A DNA stretch of 64,000 bases from Stomorhina lunata (taxonomy: Eukaryota; Arthropoda; Insecta; Diptera; Rhiniidae): the NCBI GenBank assembly GCA_933228675.1, contig OW121743.1, forward strand, positions 86,638,319-86,702,318, in the 5' to 3' direction. A program made the translations under genes and the position numbers. Below the pieces are notes generated by a model. The model saw only the letters and a program-made list of their open reading frames with translations, made no database searches and had not been told where the DNA came from. Below are positions 11,868 to 24,160 of the stretch, one piece after another (position 1 is the stretch's first letter; each line of letters starts with the position of its first letter).

Positions 11868-12190
11868 TTTATTTATTTATTTATTTAAAGTCTATGGACA
11901 AAATCTTTACAGACTAATATATTAATTGACAAGTGTTAATTGACAAAAAATGTTACCAAAGCAAGGCAAGATGCAATTATGTATTTAAATGTAATATAAT
12001 ATTGCGTTTTATAATATTAATAATTAAAGAGTAGTCTATAAAATTAAACATTTCATTAAGAGTGGATAGTAATTTGTAAAACGGATTAGACATTTCATAA
12101 TTTGTTCGACAAGTTTTAACAGAAATCGGATTGTTATGTCGTAGGGAGCGTTGAGGGACATTCAAAAATATTTTGCTTAACAGGAAGTCA
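11868..12190 (-). pseudogene. LINE 3' end (ORF2 C-terminus and tail), minus strand
   Basis: On the minus strand a reading of about 62 codons (12165 to 11977) contains VPQRSLRHNNPISVK, RTNYEMSNPFYK and a final IKRNI segment. This is the style of the C-terminal region that follows RT in many insect LINEs. It is followed after about 100 bp by an AAATAAATAAAT tail (11868-11887 on plus), a typical LINE 3' microsatellite end. The 5' part is missing. It differs from the LINE in the plus-strand copies. Family resemblance is from recall, so confidence is moderate. Confidence 0.55.
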
Positions 12191-12224
12191 GATGAAACAG
12201 TCCCATTTATAAGTTTTATCGTAA

Positions 12225-13510
12225 ATGATAAACCTTATAAAGGATGGTCAAACATTCACAGACCCGGTTGATAAAGCTAACCTTTTAGCTGAATTATTTG
12301 CATGCAATTCTCGCTTGCCGGAAAGCACCCAACCTCTGCACGAGCTCGAAAGAGTATCTGTAACTATGCCAAAGATATTCTTTCGTGCTCGTGCTGTAAA
12401 ACGGGTTTTAGCGGATCTCAATATAAATAAGCCTCCAGGGCCAGATGGCATTCCAGCACTGGTCTTGAAGCAGTGCTCTTCGACGCTTGCGCGTCCATTA
12501 GCTAACCTTTTCAGCACCTTGTACCATGCCGGTACATTTCTTCGGTGCTGGAAGGTTGCTAATGTTACGCCAATCCCTAAAAAGGGTGAGGCTAACAACC
12601 CTGAAAGTTACCGCCCAATTGCAATTTGTTCTGCACTCTCCAAAGTTTTGGAGAGTATGGTAAACCACCATCTTGTTAAATATCTAGAGTCTAACAACCT
12701 ACTAAGCGACCGCCAGTATGGGTTCCGTAGGGGACGCTCTACGGGAGTCTGCTAGCCTTCCTATCGGAAAAATGGTGTCAATCAATACACCGTTTTGGCG
12801 AAAGTAAAGTTATGGCTCTAGATATTTCCAAGGCGTTTGATAGAGTGTGGCACGGAGCACTTCTATCAAAACTTTTTGCCTTTGGTGTCGGTAATAACTT
12901 CTCTCGGTTTATATCGAGCTTCCTCAGAGATCGCACTATACGAGTTGTTATAGATGGGTTCTCCTCAAACGAGTTCAAGATTAATTCAGGGGTACCGCAA
13001 GGTTCTGTTCTTTCTCCTACTCTATTTCTTATCTTTATAAATGACCTTCTACGACAAACTTCCAATCCTATCTACTCTTTTGCAGATGATAGTAACATTT
13101 GCCATTCATATTCATTCAATCGTAGGCCAAGCCTCCTTGAGGTTGACACTATGAGACAAAACATGAATGAATCATTAAACCGCGATTTAGAAACAATTCA
13201 GAATGGGGTCGTGCGAATAGAGTTAATTTTAATGCGCGGAAAACTCAATGTTGTATGCTTAAGCATAAACGCACGGCAAATCATGTTACTTCATCTGTAT
13301 TAATGGGTGGTGTACATATTGAGGAATCAGATGCTCTTGATGTTCTAGGCATGAGAATACAATGTGATGTGCGTTGGACAAAGCATATCTTTCAAGTGTC
13401 GAAAGAAGCATGCAAGTGCCTCGGTTTTCTAAAACAGTGTAAGAGATACTTCACTTTTTCTGATCTCCTTACTATTTTCACCACCTACATCCGACCGAAA
13501 ATGGAATACA
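12225..13510 (+). pseudogene. LINE reverse transcriptase (ORF2) fragment, two frameshifts
   Basis: Reads through the RT fingers and palm in three frames. Frame one (12225-12755) has KPPGPDGIP, SYRPIAIC and QYGFRRGRST. Frame two (12812 on) has motif A ALDISKAFDRVWH, motif B SGVPQGSVLSP and the catalytic motif C FADDSNI. Frame three (13255 on) has LGMRIQCDVRWTKHIF. The first shift is near 12745. The second, near 13197, is a lost T in CAATTTCAGAATGG, which the 9302-10340 copy retains. The endonuclease and ORF1 are absent (5' truncation), and the 3' side is cut by a HINE fragment at 13511. It is an arthropod Jockey/I-group-like LINE; I cannot fix the clade. Dead copy, though the active-site residues are still readable. 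Confidence 0.9.
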
Positions 13511-13852
13511 ACTCTCATCTGTCAAAACGCACTAAATGAGACAAAAATCACTAAAAAAAACGCTCGTAAATCTGAAGATAATGAGAATTTTTAGTTTATT
13601 TTTTGTATACATAATTTTTTTTAGCAACTGCTATCAATATGATAAATTTCGAGATAATCGGTCCACATTTGACCCTAGCTCTCATATAAGTCCAAATGAT
13701 GGAAACAGCTTAAATATATAAGTTTTGAAAAAATAATTGCAAAATTTAGCAAATATTTGTCTTTATACAGGAAAAAGAACACCTTTGACCTTAGTGGTGA
13801 AGGGTATTGTATGGTCGGTTTTGGCTGACTATAGCACTTTCTTGCTTGTTAT
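13511..13852 (+). mobile_element. DINE-1-like (HINE) subtype B, 3' half
   Basis: Matches 7000-7336: AAAACGCACTAAATGAGAC, GAGATAATCGGTCCACATTT, GTGGTGAAGGGTAT (about 13795), a hairpin of the form GGTCGG...CTGACTA, and a CTTGCTTGT end. It abuts the LINE RT fragment directly. Confidence 0.8.
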
Positions 13853-13992
13853 CTTTATAAAACCTCTCATAGATTAAAAACACATTTCAGCTGTTATTCT
13901 TGTTAGCAGGAAAGACTCAGATTACTTGTAAGGTGTCCGTTTCAGACGGAGGGATTCGTAAACATTAAATATGAGTTAAAAAAAAAAAAAAA
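13853..13992 (+). mobile_element. Probable retroelement 3' end with poly(A)
   Basis: A moderately GC-richer stretch ending in 15 consecutive A residues (13978-13992), as at the 3' end of a non-LTR retroelement. It could be the displaced tail of the LINE at 12225-13510, split by the HINE fragment, or a separate insertion. Weak evidence. Confidence 0.35.
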
Positions 13993-15111
13993 TTAAATGA
14001 ACAACTGTAGGTCATGGCGAGTGTATGGAATAGATTAGTACCTCATCCTCTCCTAATTTTCATCATATAACAAGGCAAAGTCTATTTTGAAGAAAATCTT
14101 TTTAGAGACACTGATGACGATAACGCTTTGGGGTTTTCAAATAAATGTTCAATGCTCTTAGCCGGCATTTTTAAGAGGAACACTCATCATAAAATCAGGA
14201 GAAGCAATTATAGACTTTTTAGACTTTAAGGCTTGTAGATAGAGGTATATGCTAACTTTACATACATCTGAAGATAGGTAGTCTTGTAAGTAATTCTGTT
14301 AATATTTTTCATAAAAAAATCCAAATTGTAAAACTGAGTATATAGTGTTTTCTATTAAGGCCTTTCTTAAATTTCTATTAGTTTAGGGTATCCAAATGTT
14401 AACCGAACAACTTGCAAATAAACATGAACATAACTTGAAGTTGATTTAATATATTTAACCTCAATTCATATACAACGTGAGATTTCTTCAATATTTTTTA
14501 TCATTTTAAAACATTTTACATTTTACAAGATAAAATATGACAAAATTTAAACAACATTAAATAAATCACTTTATTTAACAAGTTTGTCATATTCCATGAA
14601 AATGAATTATTTATTTAAATTAGTTATTTGTTTTTATATTTAATTAAATTGAATACACTCTCAACTTTCAACTGTTGTTATTTACTATGAAAATGTTAAA
14701 TACTCGACGAGTATTATTTATTTTAGTTACAAACATAACTTTAATAAATTTCAATTTCAATTTCAAACAGTCATAAATTGCATTTTACAAAATTATTAAT
14801 TACTTTAGTCATAGTCTTGTAATGAAAATAATTTATTCATATGACAGACAATTTATTAAATATTTTTTGTTGTTTGTTTTTCTTTTTAGCATTAAAATAG
14901 TTTATTATTTAATGCAGTAGCTAATTTAAATTTACAAACTAAAGTTTATAATTTATTTATGCAGGAGGTATTTTTAAATCACCCAAAGTGTCAAAGCTTA
15001 TAAAGAAAAATTCATTATAAAATAAAATGGAAGTTAATGTATGTATAGTTTTATGTATGAGGGCACAGTGGGGCTGAGGGAAGAAAAATTGAACTAATTG
15101 AAAATGCAATA
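13993..15111. other. AT-rich noncoding stretch
   Basis: No gene or recognised element. TTTATTTAAAT-type low complexity is common here. Confidence 0.55.
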
Positions 15112-15144
15112 ATCTTATATTCTTAAACGAGCAATAATTGTATA

Positions 15145-15237
<93 letters not shown>

Positions 15238-16579
15238 ATATATAGAATGGCTATCTCGAAAACGGCTCTAACGATTTTGATAAAATTTGGACAGTGGGTA
15301 CCTTTTTTGATGTGTCGAATAAGAAGGGAGTTTTGGAACCTTTGCCTCTAAGAGGGTAAAAACGGGGGAAAAATCGAAAATGCTATATCTACTAAAGTAA
15401 TAGGCATAGAAACAAAATTTCAATTATGTTTTGAATAGCTGTTAAAATAAGCGGACAAGTGTTTGGTACTTTTTTCAATCTATGCCCGATAGGGGGTAAA
15501 AAAGGGTGAAAATAGTTTTTTGGTACCATTTTTAAACCACTCTTATCTTTTAAACCAAACAATATAGAAAATAATTTTGTAATGCAATCAATAAATGTGA
15601 GAAAAATATTGAACACGTGTTTGGTGCTTTTTTGATTTCTGGGGCCAAAATGGGTAAAAAAGGGATAAAATGATAACTCAACACCTCATAAAGTAATATG
15701 AATAGGAACAATATGTTAACTGAGTTTTTATAAAAAGTACCGAATTCAATTGGTACCAAGTACGGTACAAATATGAATATGTAACTTTTTAGAAATTAGG
15801 GGCTAAAAAGGGACAAATTGGTAAAGTTATAACTTTTTAACAAATTAATGTTTTTCTGTCTGTATGTCCTTTAAAGAATAGTAAACTATGCATTTAACCA
15901 TGTTATGCTCATGCATGATATTTAGCTAAAGTTGTTGCGCATGAGACGACGAAGGTTTTTAAGTTGGCATCACTATCCGACAGGTGGAGCCACTCAAAAT
16001 GAATTTAATCGTAAACTAAGCATTTGTATCTTTAGCGAAGTTTTATATGATCCTTAGCGAAGTTGAATATGATCCTAAGCGAAGTAGTTTCAAATGAGCC
16101 GGTGAAGATTTTTTAATTGGTATGAACAATTTCCAACAGGTGGCGCCACTGAAAATTACTCAAATTGAATTAAATCGTATGCTGTACATTTGATTATGCA
16201 ATGATCTTTAGCAAAGTTGTTGCACATGAGTCGACGAAGCTTTCTTAGTTGGTATCAAAAATTTTTGATAGGTGGCGCCTCTGAAAAATACTCAAAATGA
16301 ATTAAATCGTAAACTGTGCATTTTATTGGGCTATGAGTCGATGGAGGTTTCTAAGTCGGTGTGACCAATTTCTAAAATTATTCATATTAAACCATGCATT
16401 TGAGCATGTGTTGATTGGACAAAATAAATAAAGTGATTCAAAATTGATTGGATTAACCATATTTTCTCTAAATTTATTTTAATTGGTTAGTACTTTATTA
16501 AATAAAATATATAAAAACTTTAAAGTTCGCCTTGAAATGCTTATATAAAGCTCCGAGCAAGGCTCGGTCGCCCAGGTAC
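15112..16579 (+). mobile_element. Hairpin-ended dispersed repeat, copy 1
   Basis: Starts in the shared CTTATATTCTTAAACGAGC segment, passes a (TA)n tract, then GAATGGCTATCTCGAAAACG. A minisatellite of about 120-bp modules follows (ATCTTTAGCAAAGTTGTTGC ... GGTGGCGCCACTGAAAA, about 15885-16350). It ends at a CCGAGC-AAG-GCTCGG hairpin plus TCGCCCAGGTAC. Copy 2 is inverted at 18703-20092 and copy 3 is at 59213-61140. No coding capacity. The terminal hairpin recalls rolling-circle elements, but the class is not established. Confidence 0.8.
15140..15243. repeat. (TA)n microsatellite
   Basis: About 100 bp of nearly pure TA dinucleotide inside copy 1 of the hairpin-ended repeat. The inverted copy has a shorter, TATG-interrupted tract at the same place. 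Confidence 0.95.
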
Positions 16580-16675
16580 TCTTAATTTTATAAATTGTTT
16601 CGACAATAGGTCGAAAGGACAGCCAGTTGGACATACATATGTGTCCAACTCTCGATTATTTTAGAGTAATTCCTT

Positions 16676-17405
16676 TTTGTACCCTTTACCACCATAGGTG
16701 GAAAGGGAATTATAAGTTTGTGCTGATGTATGTAACGCATAGAAATATTTGTCTTAGACCCACCTTTTAGTATACCAATAGACTTAGAATCACTTTCTGA
16801 GTCGATTTAGCAATGTCCGTCCGTCTGGAAGGCTGGCTTGGCCCCCATGTTGCAATTCTAATAATTGATGAAACTTTTTGCAGATCAATTTTTAAAAAGT
16901 GGGACCATGGCTATTGAAATTCGTCAAAATCGGTCCATTTTTTTCTGGTATCTCCCATAGGTCCCACTTCCCGGAATTGATATTTTGGCCACAAATTTTT
17001 TTTGCATAAAATTTAAAACAAGCACTGCTTATGTAAACCAAAATCACTGTTCCAAATTTCGTTAAAATCGGTCCACATTTGACCATGGCTCCCATAGACA
17101 AAAATCACTAAAACGCTCGTAAGTCTGAAGATAATGAGAATTTTAAGTTTATTTTTCTCACACATAATTTCTGTCAAAACTGTAATCAAGTTGCTAAATT
17201 TCGAGATAATCGGTCCACATTTGACCCTAGCTCTCTTATAAGTCCAAATGACTGAAACAGCTTAAATATATAAGTTTTGAGAAAATGTTTGTATTATAGC
17301 AAACTTTAACAAATATTTGTCTTTATACAGAAAAAAGAACATCCTGACCTTAGTGGTGAAGGGTATCGTAAGGTCGAGCTTGACCGACTATAGCACTTTC
17401 TTAAT
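16676..17405 (+). mobile_element. DINE-1-like (HINE) subtype B, nearly complete
   Basis: Begins TACCCTTTACCACCATAGGTGG, continues through TGTGCTGATGTATGTAACGC and CCGTCCGTCTGG, and ends GTGGTGAAGGGTAT (about 17353), a GTCGAGCTTGACCGAC hairpin and CACTTTCTTA. Near-terminal CCACC...GGTGG and the ACCCTT/AAGGGT pair form the inverted subterminal repeats typical of HINEs. It lies between the two inverted copies of the hairpin-ended repeat. Short frames at 16892-17101 are repeat-derived. Confidence 0.8.
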
Positions 17406-18702
17406 AGTTTCCTTTAGCATTAAGGAAGTGGGTTACAATATCTTTCATTTTCTCAATGTGACCCCACTGTAATTCACTCGTGTGTGTGTGTGTAATCTAC
17501 ATCCATTCATTTAATGCATTTTTAATATCACTTACTAAACATTTGACTGACACCTCAGACCTTTTGGACCCAACAGGTATGTAAACATTTAAATTTCTAT
17601 CTCACATGCACAAACAAAATTTGTGAGTTTAGTTCGCTGGCATTATTTACTCAACAATGTAAATATTTTTCATCGTTTTAGTTTTTTCTTTGTATCAAAC
17701 AAAAAAATTCAACAAAAAATTTATTTTGGTACACGTATAAATACAATTGATTGCCGGAATGTTAGTTTTATTTAGGTGGGAGGCGATGGTGTGAATGTGG
17801 ATACAGTGTTTTATTGGCATTTTATTATGATATTTAAGCTGGTTGTCGCTGTCATGTTTAACAAAAATGAATATAAGAGTACAGTTTATTTGTCTCAAAT
17901 TTTTGTAATGCTATTTTGGTTAATAAAAAGTAACAGAGACATTTGCAAAAAATTTATGGATGCATGTGTGAACAGGTAAATTACTTTGTCATATGCTCTA
18001 TAGATGAGAAGGAGTATTAGGTTTGTGCTTATATTGGTAATGCCAAAAGTTAAAAGTATAACATATTTCTATGTGATATTATAAGTTCATAAAGTAACGA
18101 ACAATGTCCAAACACTTTTTGCATACACTAAGTAAATAAGTTTGTCTATAGAATAGAGCAGTCCAGAAATTGTTAAATCAGTCTTTTATGAAATTTGACA
18201 TTTTTTATAAGAAAGTACAATTATGTTAACCCTTATGTGTATGGCAAAATAACACCTTTAACAGCATGGCGAGATAAACGGGTACCTATATGGAAAAATT
18301 ATTTAAAATATTTTAACAAACGGAAAATAACTCTGAGAATTACAATGCACGTTCATGTATAGTAAAAAGTAAATCTCAAGGAGAACTCAACGTGGCTGTT
18401 GTAAGGATACAAGTCAAGGCGAATATATATATATATATAAACCATATCTTTGTAAATTTAATTCATTTTTATATCTATGTTAAAAGAGTCGATTTCCATT
18501 TGTTTAAGAAAAGAGCCGCTCTTACGATACGGATTTGTGCATATATATACCATCAGTTGCTCCCATAATTTTATGTATGTCACGTTTTTTATTCTATTAC
18601 AATGACATATTTTGTAAGGATGCTGCCAGACTAGTTTAATATAGTTATCATTTTATAGTATAATTTTTTTTATTATGATTCAATAAATCATATAAATATA
18701 CA
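17406..18702. other. Unassigned spacer between inverted repeat arms
   Basis: AT-rich, with a short TGTGTGTG run (about 17480) and a short TA run (about 18425). Short open frames on both strands at 17695-17979 overlap and show no family features. No gene is called. Confidence 0.5.
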
Positions 18703-20092
18703 GTACCTGGGCGACCAAGCCTTGCTCGTTTTTATATATTATATTTTATAAAGTACTAACCAATATAAATAAATTTAGAGAAAATACGGTAAATCCAATT
18801 AATTTTGAATCATTTTATTTATTTTGTCCAATCAACACATGATCAAATGCATAGTTTAATATGAATAATTTTAGAAATTGATCATACCGACTTAGAAACC
18901 TCCATCGACTCTTAGCCCGATAAAATGCACAGTTTACGATTTAATTCATTTTGAGTATTTTTCAGAGGCGCCACCTATCGAAAATTGTTGATACCAACTA
19001 AGAAACCTTCGTCGACTCATGTGCAATATCTTTGCTAAAGATCTTTGCATAATCAAATGTACAGCTTACGATTTAATTCAATTTGAGTAATTTTCAGTGG
19101 CGCCACCTGTTGGAAATTTTTCATACCAATTAAAAAATCTTCACCGGCTCATTTGAAACAACTTCGCTTAGGATCATATTCAACTTCGCTAAGGATCATA
19201 TACAACTTCGCTAAAGATAGAAATGCATAGTTTACGATTAAATTCATTTTGAGTAATTTTCAGTGGATCCACCTGTCGCATAGTGATGCCAACTTAAAAA
19301 CCTTCGTCGTCTCATGCGCAACAACTTTAGCTAAAGATCATGCATGAGCATAACATGGTTAAATGGATAGTTTACTTTTCTATAAAAGACATACAGACAG
19401 AAAAACATTAATTTGTTAAAAAGTTATAACTTTACCAATTTATCCCCTAATTTCTAAAAAGTTAAATATTCATATTTTGTACTTTGTGCCAATTGAATTC
19501 AGTACTTTTTATAAAAACTCAGTTGACATATTGTTCCTATATATATTACTTCATAAGGTGTTGAGTTATCATTTTATCCCTTTTTTACCCATTTTGGCCC
19601 CAGAAATCAAGAAAGCACCAAACACGTATTCTATATTTTTCTCACATTTATTGATTGCATTACAAAAATCTTTTCTATATTGTTTGGTTCAAAAGATAAG
19701 AGTGGTTTAAAAATGGTAAAAAAAAAACTATTTTCACCCGTTTTTACCCCCTATCGGGCATAGATTGAAAAAAGTACCAAACACCTGTCCGCTTATTTTA
19801 ACAGCTATTCAAAACATAATTTAAATTTTATTTCTATGCCTATTACTTTAGTAGATATAGCATTTTTGATTTTTTCCTCTTTTAACCCTCTTAGAGGCAA
19901 AAGTTCCAAAAGTCCCTTCTTACTCGACATATACAAAAAAGGTACCCACAGTTCAAATTTTATCAAAATCGTTAGAGCCGTTTTTGAGATAGCCATTCTA
20001 TATATATAGATATATATACGAGTGTATGTATGTATATACGAGTGTATGTATGTATGTATGTATATCAATTATTGCTCGTTTAAGAATATAAG
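18703..20092 (-). mobile_element. Hairpin-ended dispersed repeat, copy 2 (inverted)
   Basis: Reverse complement of copy 1 over its whole length: GTACCTGGGCGACC end, CCACCTATCG/CCACCTGTTGG modules, GCCGTTTTTGAGATAGCC, a TA/TATG tract (19998-20064) and AATTATTGCTCGTTTAAG. Its terminal hairpin reads CCAAGCCTTGCTCG, so one stem base has changed. Together with copy 1 it forms arms of about 1.4 kb around a 2.1-kb spacer. Confidence 0.8.
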
Positions 20093-21235
20093 ATGTAAAC
20101 ATAATCCCTTAAATTTTATATAAAACACATGGCAACATTATAAAATTCATTGATTGTCTCTTCTTACCATGTTCTTATTAAAACTTTTACTATTAGTTCA
20201 TTACATGCTCGATACAGACAAAATCCATTTCAATAAAAATTCAATTTAAAACTTATCACACGAATTCCCATAAATATGAATATAATATGATATATCTATA
20301 CAAAATAAAAAAGAGAAAGTTATTGTATAATATTTTTATGCTTGTACCTATAAATAATAAAGTATCAAAATTTTCTGTAAATAAGGCAATAAATCTTCAC
20401 CAGCGTGTAATCTTCTTACACCAAGTACACGGGTATTAACAATTTGTGAGATATTTAGACATATAAAATATATATATTTATTCGTAATATATTGATATAT
20501 GAATATTTTACATTTCATGTCTATGTGTTTTAATTTAGCAGGGAGATTTTGAATTATTTTCAATTTTAAGGCCTTTAAGAAATTACAAATAACAAACCCT
20601 AAATGATCAACTTTTCCGAAAAATATGAGAACTTGTTTTAAATTTCGTATGACTTAAACAATTGAATATTGAGCTCTTTAATAATTTAATCATTACTTAA
20701 AAAAGATATGCTGTCAGGGCCTGTAACTTATCTTACATTCCCTGGCTTTCATAAATTACATGTGTGCGTGTCAATTTTATATTTCAAATAAATTCATAAA
20801 CGTACACATGTGTACGTGTGTTTGAGTATGAGATAATCCTTAAAAAAGTTTATTCAACAAGTGTCACACACGATAAAATTGAAAATACTTATATCTATAT
20901 ATTTTAAATACGATTAAAATCATTCAAAAGAATAGTTTATTATATATTGTTAAATATTATGTTGATCAATATTAAATAACTATTGAACAATATTGCTACA
21001 TACATAAATACATATTTTATAATATAAATCGGTTTATGTGCTTAATATTAAAAGCGAAATTTTGTAAAAAAAAAAATTATCATTGACTATGTTAACAGAT
21101 AAATTGTATAGATTAAATGATGTTTGTCAGATAATTCCCTTCAGGGCACACGTGGGACATATCATAAAACTATCGCGAGGAATGTAATTTCAAGACTTTA
21201 ATTTAAATGAATTTTAGTTAATAAATTTTTAAAAA
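20093..21235. other. AT-rich noncoding stretch
   Basis: No recognised element. Contains dispersed TATATA/CATACATA tracts and one open frame without recognisable features. Confidence 0.55.
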
Positions 21236-21990
21236 TTAAATTTTTTTAAAAAAATTTTCAATAAAAAATTTTTCTATAGAAAAATTTTCAATAAAAAATT
21301 TGTCTACAGAAAACCTTTCAATAAAAAAATTTTTTATAGAAAACATTTCAATAAAAAATTTTTCAATAAAAAAATTTTTCTATGGAAAAATTTTCAATAA
21401 AAAAATTTTTCTATGGAAAAATTTTCAATAAAAAAATTTTTCTATGGAAAAATTTTCAATAAAAAAATTTTTCTATGGAAAAAATTTTCAATAAAAAAAT
21501 TTGTCTATGGAATAATTTTCAATAAAAAAATTTTTCTATAGAAAAATTTTCAATAAAAAAATTTTTCTATAGAAAAATTTTCAATAAAAAAATTTTTCTA
21601 TAGAAAAATTTTCAATAAAAAAATTTTTCTATAGAAAAATTTTCAATAAAAAAATTTTTCTATAGAAAAATTTTCAATAAAAAAATTTTTCTATAGAAAA
21701 ATTTTCAATAAAAAAATTTTTCAATAAAAAAATTTTTCTATAGAAACATTTTCAATAAAAAAATGTTTCTATAGAAAAATTTTCAATAAAAAAATTTTTC
21801 TATAGAAAAATTTTCAATTAAAAAATGAAAAATGAATAGGCTTCAATTAAAACTTTTTTCTATGAAAAATTTTCAATAAAAAATTTTTTCAATAGAAACA
21901 TTTTTTCTTACAAAAATTTTCAATAGAAAATTTTTTCTTAGAAAAATTTTCATTAGAAAAATTTTCTTAGAAAAATTTTCAATAAAAAAA
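21236..21990. repeat. 31-bp palindromic satellite, CAATAAA linker (second array)
   Basis: Same 31-bp unit and orientation as 2071-2935. Five consecutive units (about 21380-21520) read CTATGG and then change to CTATAG. From 21820 the units degrade (CTTAGAAAAATTTTCAAT type) before the CGACCA-like block begins. Confidence 0.95.
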
Positions 21991-23105
21991 TTTTTCTATA
22001 AAAAACTTTGATTAAGATCTTTTGACCAAATTTTTCTATAGAAAAATTTTAGACCAAATTTTTCTATAGAAATATTTTTGACCAAATTTTTGTATAAAAA
22101 AAATTTTTGACTAAATTTTTCTATAGAAAAATTTTTGACTAAATTTTTCTATAGAAAAATTTTTTGCCAAATTTTTCTATAGAAAAATTTTTAACCAAAT
22201 TTTTCTACAGAAAAATTTTTAACCAAATTTTTCTATTAAAAAATGTTTGACCAGATTTTTCTATTGAAAAGTTTTTGACCATATTTTTCTATTGAAAAAT
22301 TTTTGACCAGATTTTTCTATTGAAAAATTTTTGAACAAATTTTTGTATAGAAAAATTTTTGACCAAATTTTTCTATAGAAAAATCGTTGACCAAATTTTT
22401 CTATAGAAAAATCGTTGACCAAATTTTTCTATAGGAGCATTTTTAACAAAATTTTCTTTAGAAAAATGTTGACCAAATTTTTTTATAGTAAAATTTCGAA
22501 CAAAATTTTCTATAGAACAATTTCGACCAAAAATTCGGTAAAATTTTTCAATAAAATTTCGACTTAATTTTTCTATAGAATAATTTTTGACAAAATTTTT
22601 GACCAAATTTTTGTATAGAAAATTTTTGACCAAATTTTTGTATAGAAAAATTTTTGACCAAAGTCGCAATTTGAGTTGTGTCACACTGTTCAATTGTTAA
22701 AACTTTGGAATGTGCTCTAAAGAAATCAAAAAACTTATTCCCGAAATTCTGACTATTTTTTTTTTTCTATAGAAAAATTTTAGACCAAATTTTTCTATAG
22801 AAATATTTTTGACCAAATTTTTCTATAGAAAAATTTTTGACCAAATTTTTCTATAGAAAAATTTTTGACTAAATTTTTCTTAGAAAAATTTTTGACCAAA
22901 TTTTTCTATAGAAAATTTTTTGACTAAATTTTGCTATAGAAAAATTTTTGACCATATTTTTCTATAGAAAAATTTTTGACCATATTTTTCTATAGAAAAA
23001 TTTTTGGGCAAATTTTCCTATAGAAAAATTTTTGGCCAAATTTTTCTATAGAAAAATTTATGGCCAAATTTTTCTATAGAAAAATTTTTGGCCAAATTTT
23101 TCTAT
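21991..23105. repeat. 28-bp palindromic satellite, GACCA linker (second array)
   Basis: Units of about 28 bp with TTTTTGACCAAA plus TTTTTCTATAGAAAAA, more diverged than at 2936-4430. The first unit pair (AGACC then GAAATATTTTTGACC, 22041-22090) recurs at about 22770-22820, offset 731 bp. That is a sign of a larger duplication. The array is interrupted by LINE-derived sequence at 22664-22760. Confidence 0.92.
22664..22760 (+). pseudogene. LINE ORF2 scrap embedded in satellite
   Basis: Matches the 3' part of the LINE copy at about 9987-10080 (CGCAATTTGAGTTGTGTCAC and onward to a CCGAAAnTC-GACT end) with scattered substitutions. Satellite units resume directly on both sides. No poly(A) or target duplication was seen. 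Confidence 0.8.
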
Positions 23106-24160
23106 ATCATATTTTTACAATCTATTTTCCTAGTTCAATTATAATGAAATTTATAAGTAGAAGGGGCATTCCCTGAGTGTTTATAAAATTATTTAAATTT
23201 TAACAATTTTAATAGGTAATAATTTTAAATTAATTAAATGTTCAGACTACCCAAAAATTTAATTCAATTCGTTAATTCCAAAATTAAAGAATCATTCAAA
23301 TGCTTTAAAAAGCCAATTTTAGTGTTCACTTAATATATACTTATCGTTTTGTGTTCGAATTTAGGTTAAAATACCCCAGGCTTTATACAGAAGGTACTTA
23401 TGAATTTAAATGAATTTCAATACACAATTGAACACACAAGCATTTATTTACTTAAATATGTACCTATTCATATACATATGAGTTAATACTAAAATGATAA
23501 TCTTCACTATATGATAGATGTTAATATTGAAAATCTTTGCTGGAAATATTGAATTGTAATTATATTTCAGCTTTTGTAAATGTAAAATCCATAGCTTAAT
23601 CAAACTCTGTTAACTATATTATATAACATACCGAGAAACACCTGGTACATATTTAAATTCAGAACTTTCCATGATAATAGGAAAATTTGATATCCTCATG
23701 GCAACAAATGTATAACAATATATACATACATACAAAGTATTGAGACAATTATTATTTTTTTTTTAAAGCAAAAAATATTTCAACCATTGTACACATTAAT
23801 TACTTTAATATACTTAATTGAAAATATTGCTATTAAATTGTTGGCTTATTATATTTAATAATCACACACTATGTAACACCTTAAGGGGAAAGGCTAATTA
23901 AATGATTATAACAACGTGATAAAATGCTCATAAATCAGTAGCAAATCCTTTTTGCTTTTGTATATTTAAAATAAAATATTTTACATACACAGATACATTC
24001 ATAGTCGTTTATTAAAAAGGAAAATGTGGATCTAAAAAAATATACTAGTATAAACATGACTGATTTGCTACCAGAATTAAGCTCTTACATTCAATTTTAT
24101 AAGTAGATCTTGTCTAACTTAACTACAGCTTAAAGACTTAACAGTATAAATACCAAATGT
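23106..24160. other. AT-rich noncoding stretch
   Basis: Separates two satellite arrays. Nothing recognised. Confidence 0.55.

Noticed and set aside
12248..13065. Minus-strand frames over the LINE fragment
   Set aside because: They are shadows of the plus-strand reverse transcriptase, whose motifs identify the true strand.
15148..15759. Open frames in the hairpin-ended repeat, including a poly-YI reading of the TA tract
   Set aside because: They reflect the microsatellite and a non-coding dispersed repeat; equivalent frames in the inverted copy at 19477-20068 are equally unsupported.
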